Below are positions 15,984-16,259 of a stretch of 16,259 nt of DNA, one piece after another. Source of the DNA: Deltaproteobacteria bacterium (GTDB taxonomy: Bacteria > Desulfobacterota > Deferrimicrobia > Deferrimicrobiales > Deferrimicrobiaceae); the NCBI GenBank assembly GCA_025357175.1, contig JANXPS010000037.1, positions 1-16,259 of the forward strand. Direction: 5' to 3'. The translations under genes were made by a program, and so were the position numbers. Every line of letters begins with the position of its first letter. Position 1 is the first letter of the stretch. The notes beneath the pieces are model-generated. The model was given only the letters and a program-made list of their open reading frames with translations. It ran no database searches and was not told where the DNA came from.

Positions 15984-16259
15984 ATGGCCGGCTGTATTCT
16001 TCAATTCCCCCTGATCGTCCCCCATCTCACGCACGTGCGCACGCGTTTCGACGAGTCCCGGAAAACCATGTGGACCTACATGGCGCCGCAGGGGCGTCAA
16101 TGCTTCCACGAAGAGATGCTCGGCGACATCCTCAAGTGCTACGGATCGATCGAGCAGCACAACCGGCGCTACCTGAACGATGGCGCCGAGTGCCCGATCC
16201 GGTATGCCGTCATCGCTTCGGCCCACCCGTCCGTCTACAGCTACGGCGGCGACATCGCC
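15984..16259 (+). CDS. Crotonase-fold protein resembling DSF synthase (RpfF-like), 5' part only
   Basis: The reading frame is open from the ATG at 15984 to the window edge (92 codons), and an in-frame TAG lies upstream at 15954-15956. GGGAG is placed about 7 bases before the ATG. The translation has the pattern of the N-terminal half of a crotonase: TRFDESRKTMWTYMAPQGR, then CFHEEMLGDILKCYGSIEQH, and IRYAVIASAHPSVYSYGGDI. The last motif, ending GGD, is the oxyanion-hole loop of the family. The long first strand region, the phrase CFHEEMLGDI and the S/N-x-GGD loop recall RpfF-type enzymes, which make cis-2-unsaturated fatty acid signals from acyl-ACP. The catalytic glutamates lie beyond the window, so a plain enoyl-CoA hydratase is still possible. 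Confidence 0.75.
   Translation, partial: MAGCILQFPLIVPHLTHVRTRFDESRKTMWTYMAPQGRQCFHEEMLGDILKCYGSIEQHNRRYLNDGAECPIRYAVIASAHPSVYSYGGDIA

Overview
The window looks like a chromosomal segment of a high-GC, Gram-negative, denitrification-capable bacterium. The styles of the signalling proteins (a GAF domain with a Cys-x-Cys-Gly-Asn-Val motif, HisKA_2 kinases, an ABC-binding-domain hybrid kinase, a response regulator with a C-terminal Cys4 tail) are those I associate with Deltaproteobacteria/Desulfuromonadota-type genomes. That assignment is an inference from protein style, not from a marker search. Strong Shine-Dalgarno sequences (GGAGG type) and several non-ATG starts (GTG, TTG) recur.

Layout, left to right. 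(1) 1-165: beginning of a response regulator on the minus strand, cut by the window edge. (2) 362-908: a hicA-hicB toxin-antitoxin pair on the minus strand with a perfect 10-bp palindrome just upstream of hicA. Directly abutting that palindrome is the last turn of a TPR protein on the plus strand (938-1003), so the cassette seems to sit on the wreck of a TPR gene. (3) 1015-1090: tRNA-Arg(TCG), minus strand. (4) 1311-3362: norC-norB, the cytochrome c-dependent nitric oxide reductase, minus strand; NorC carries a second c-type heme domain. Divergent from it is a small exported Lys/Ala-rich protein (3559-3798).

(5) 3860-11288: a signal-transduction cluster. A response regulator with a Cys4 tail and a GAF/HisKA_2 kinase form a minus-strand operon; a hybrid kinase with an ABC-type periplasmic binding domain diverges from it; a large membrane-bound Cache-PAS-HisKA_2 kinase converges on the hybrid kinase. 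The two HisKA_2 kinases share an ungapped catalytic core of about 200 residues, so they are recent paralogues.

(6) 11539-15816: parE-parC, topoisomerase IV, adjacent with no gap. (7) 15984 to the end: the start of a crotonase-fold protein resembling DSF (diffusible signal factor) synthases, cut by the window edge.

Working together: NorCB would reduce nitric oxide to nitrous oxide at the cytoplasmic membrane; the kinases sense periplasmic or cytosolic signals whose identity the sequence does not give; topoisomerase IV is housekeeping. I see no clear wholly new system. The most unusual items are the diheme NorC, the hicAB/TPR/tRNA junction, the paralogous kinase cores, the Cys4-tailed regulator, and Ala at the quinolone-contact Ser position of ParC.
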